A DNA stretch of 6,387 nucleotides from JBAVQS01 sp049694275 (GTDB lineage: Bacteria; Chloroflexota; Anaerolineae; UBA4142; SHND01), in assembly GCA_049694275.1 (NCBI GenBank), contig JBAVQS010000351.1, positions 1 through 6,387 on the forward strand, in the 5' to 3' direction. The position numbers were made by a program, and so were the translations under genes. Each line of letters opens with the position of its first letter. Positions within the stretch are counted from its first letter, which is position 1. The notes beneath the pieces were generated by a model. The model was given only the letters and a program-made list of their open reading frames with translations. It searched no databases and was not told the origin of the DNA. This document shows positions 6,146 to 6,387 of this stretch, in pieces.

Positions 6146-6246
6146 TGTCATTGCGAGTGGAGCGGAGCAATCTGTTCTAGCCGCAAGAGATTGTCCCTAG
6201 ATGGCACAGCCATCCGGGATGTGCCACTTCGCGCCTCGCAATGATA
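6146..6246. repeat. Small palindromic repeat element (MITE/REP-like) between hdrB and hdrA
   Basis: A 101-bp non-coding element. Its ends are TGTCATTGCGAG (6146-6157) and CTCGCAATGATA (6235-6246), a 12-bp inverted repeat with one mismatch whose inner 10 bp are perfect. Inside are two further hairpins: CAATCT/AGATTG (6168-6173 with 6188-6193) and TGGCACA/TGTGCCA (6202-6208 with 6220-6226), so a single strand could fold as a cloverleaf. CCT occurs directly on both sides (6143-6145 and 6247-6249), possibly a 3-bp target duplication. Repeats with TCATTGCGAG ends and CAATCT/AGATTG arms are, from general knowledge, dispersed in the intergenic regions of many bacterial genomes. No reading frame or transposase is present, so it would be moved in trans. 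It lies within the operon and would be transcribed. That it is multicopy in this genome is an inference; only one copy is in the window. Confidence 0.75.
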
Positions 6247-6247
6247 C

Positions 6248-6387
6248 CTACAGTGTTTGACAGATTCCGGTTGCGTCCGTCAAGTGCTTGTCGATATAGA
6301 GCTCTTTCGGCCCATACCCAAAGGCCAGCCCCATCAACTCGGTGATGTAAAAGATCGGCATGGCGAAATCGTCGCCCAGCCTGGCCT
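6248..6387 (-). CDS. hdrB: Heterodisulfide reductase subunit B (HdrB), C-terminal end only
   Basis: The last 45 residues of a gene entering from the right edge, too short to be noticed without reading the frame. The peptide runs ARLGDDFAMPIFYITELMGL, then AFGYGPKELYIDKHLTDATG, ending ICQTL and a TAG stop at 6250-6248. The PIFYITELMGLAFG...KHL pattern is the conserved end of HdrB and related CCG-domain proteins, where it follows the second cysteine-rich motif. HdrB carries the non-cubane [4Fe-4S] clusters that reduce the disulfide substrate; those motifs lie outside the window. It is in the same direction and just upstream of hdrA, so hdrB (and probably hdrC before it) belongs to the operon. 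The assignment rests on a short stretch plus context. Confidence 0.8.
   Translation of the reverse strand, partial: ARLGDDFAMPIFYITELMGLAFGYGPKELYIDKHLTDATGICQTL

Noticed and set aside
6146..6246. Reading the intergenic element as a tRNA, riboswitch or CRISPR repeat
   Set aside because: The fold is cloverleaf-like, but there is no T-loop GTTCRA motif, no acceptor-stem geometry and no spacer-repeat periodicity. The inverted ends and flanking direct repeat suit a mobile palindromic element better.

Overview
The window is most likely from a strictly or facultatively anaerobic bacterium of fairly high GC content, seen as an uncultivated genome or a draft contig. About 85 per cent of it is one minus-strand operon of the FlxABCD-HdrABC type, a soluble NADH dehydrogenase/heterodisulfide reductase found across anaerobic bacteria. 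Phylum cannot be fixed from the sequence. The antitoxin type and the TCATTGCGAG-type intergenic repeat would fit a Chloroflexota-like lineage, but that is a weak guess.

Layout, in the direction of transcription (right to left). The last 45 codons of hdrB lie at 6387-6248. Then comes a 101-bp palindromic repeat element (6146-6246) that fills nearly the whole gap to hdrA (6135-4141). Next are flxD/mvhD-like (4132-3677), an FlxC-like two-cluster ferredoxin protein (3680-2799), an FlxB-like two-cluster ferredoxin protein (2790-1747) and flxA, an FAD/NAD(P)-binding oxidoreductase (1750-914). Junctions are tight: ATGA overlaps or 8-nt gaps, apart from the repeat-bearing hdrB-hdrA junction. The genes are therefore probably translated in concert from a promoter beyond the right edge. 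No terminator is visible after flxA.

How they work together (family knowledge plus inference): FlxA takes electrons from NADH through FAD and a [2Fe-2S] cluster. The FlxB- and FlxC-like proteins relay them through [4Fe-4S] clusters, and the MvhD-like FlxD passes them to HdrA. The HdrA flavin is the proposed bifurcation site. One branch leaves through its C-terminal ferredoxin domain to free ferredoxin; the other goes through HdrC/HdrB to a disulfide acceptor such as a DsrC-type protein. No hydrogenase large subunit is in the window, so NAD(H) rather than H2 is the likely partner.

Left end (1-891): a separate module of visibly lower GC (about half G+C against clearly higher in the operon), also on the minus strand. 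A near-perfect extended -10 promoter drives a vapB-like antitoxin (844-611), which overlaps a PIN-domain vapC toxin (614-216). A DUF2442-family gene (181-1) follows and is cut by the window edge.

The most informative observation is the repeat between hdrB and hdrA. It has 12-bp inverted ends (one mismatch), two internal hairpins and a 3-bp flanking direct repeat. Deleting it with one flanking copy restores an 8-nt hdrB-hdrA spacing and joins the hdrB stop to the hdrA Shine-Dalgarno, just like other junctions of the operon. This points to a fairly clean insertion of a small non-autonomous element inside an energy-conservation operon.
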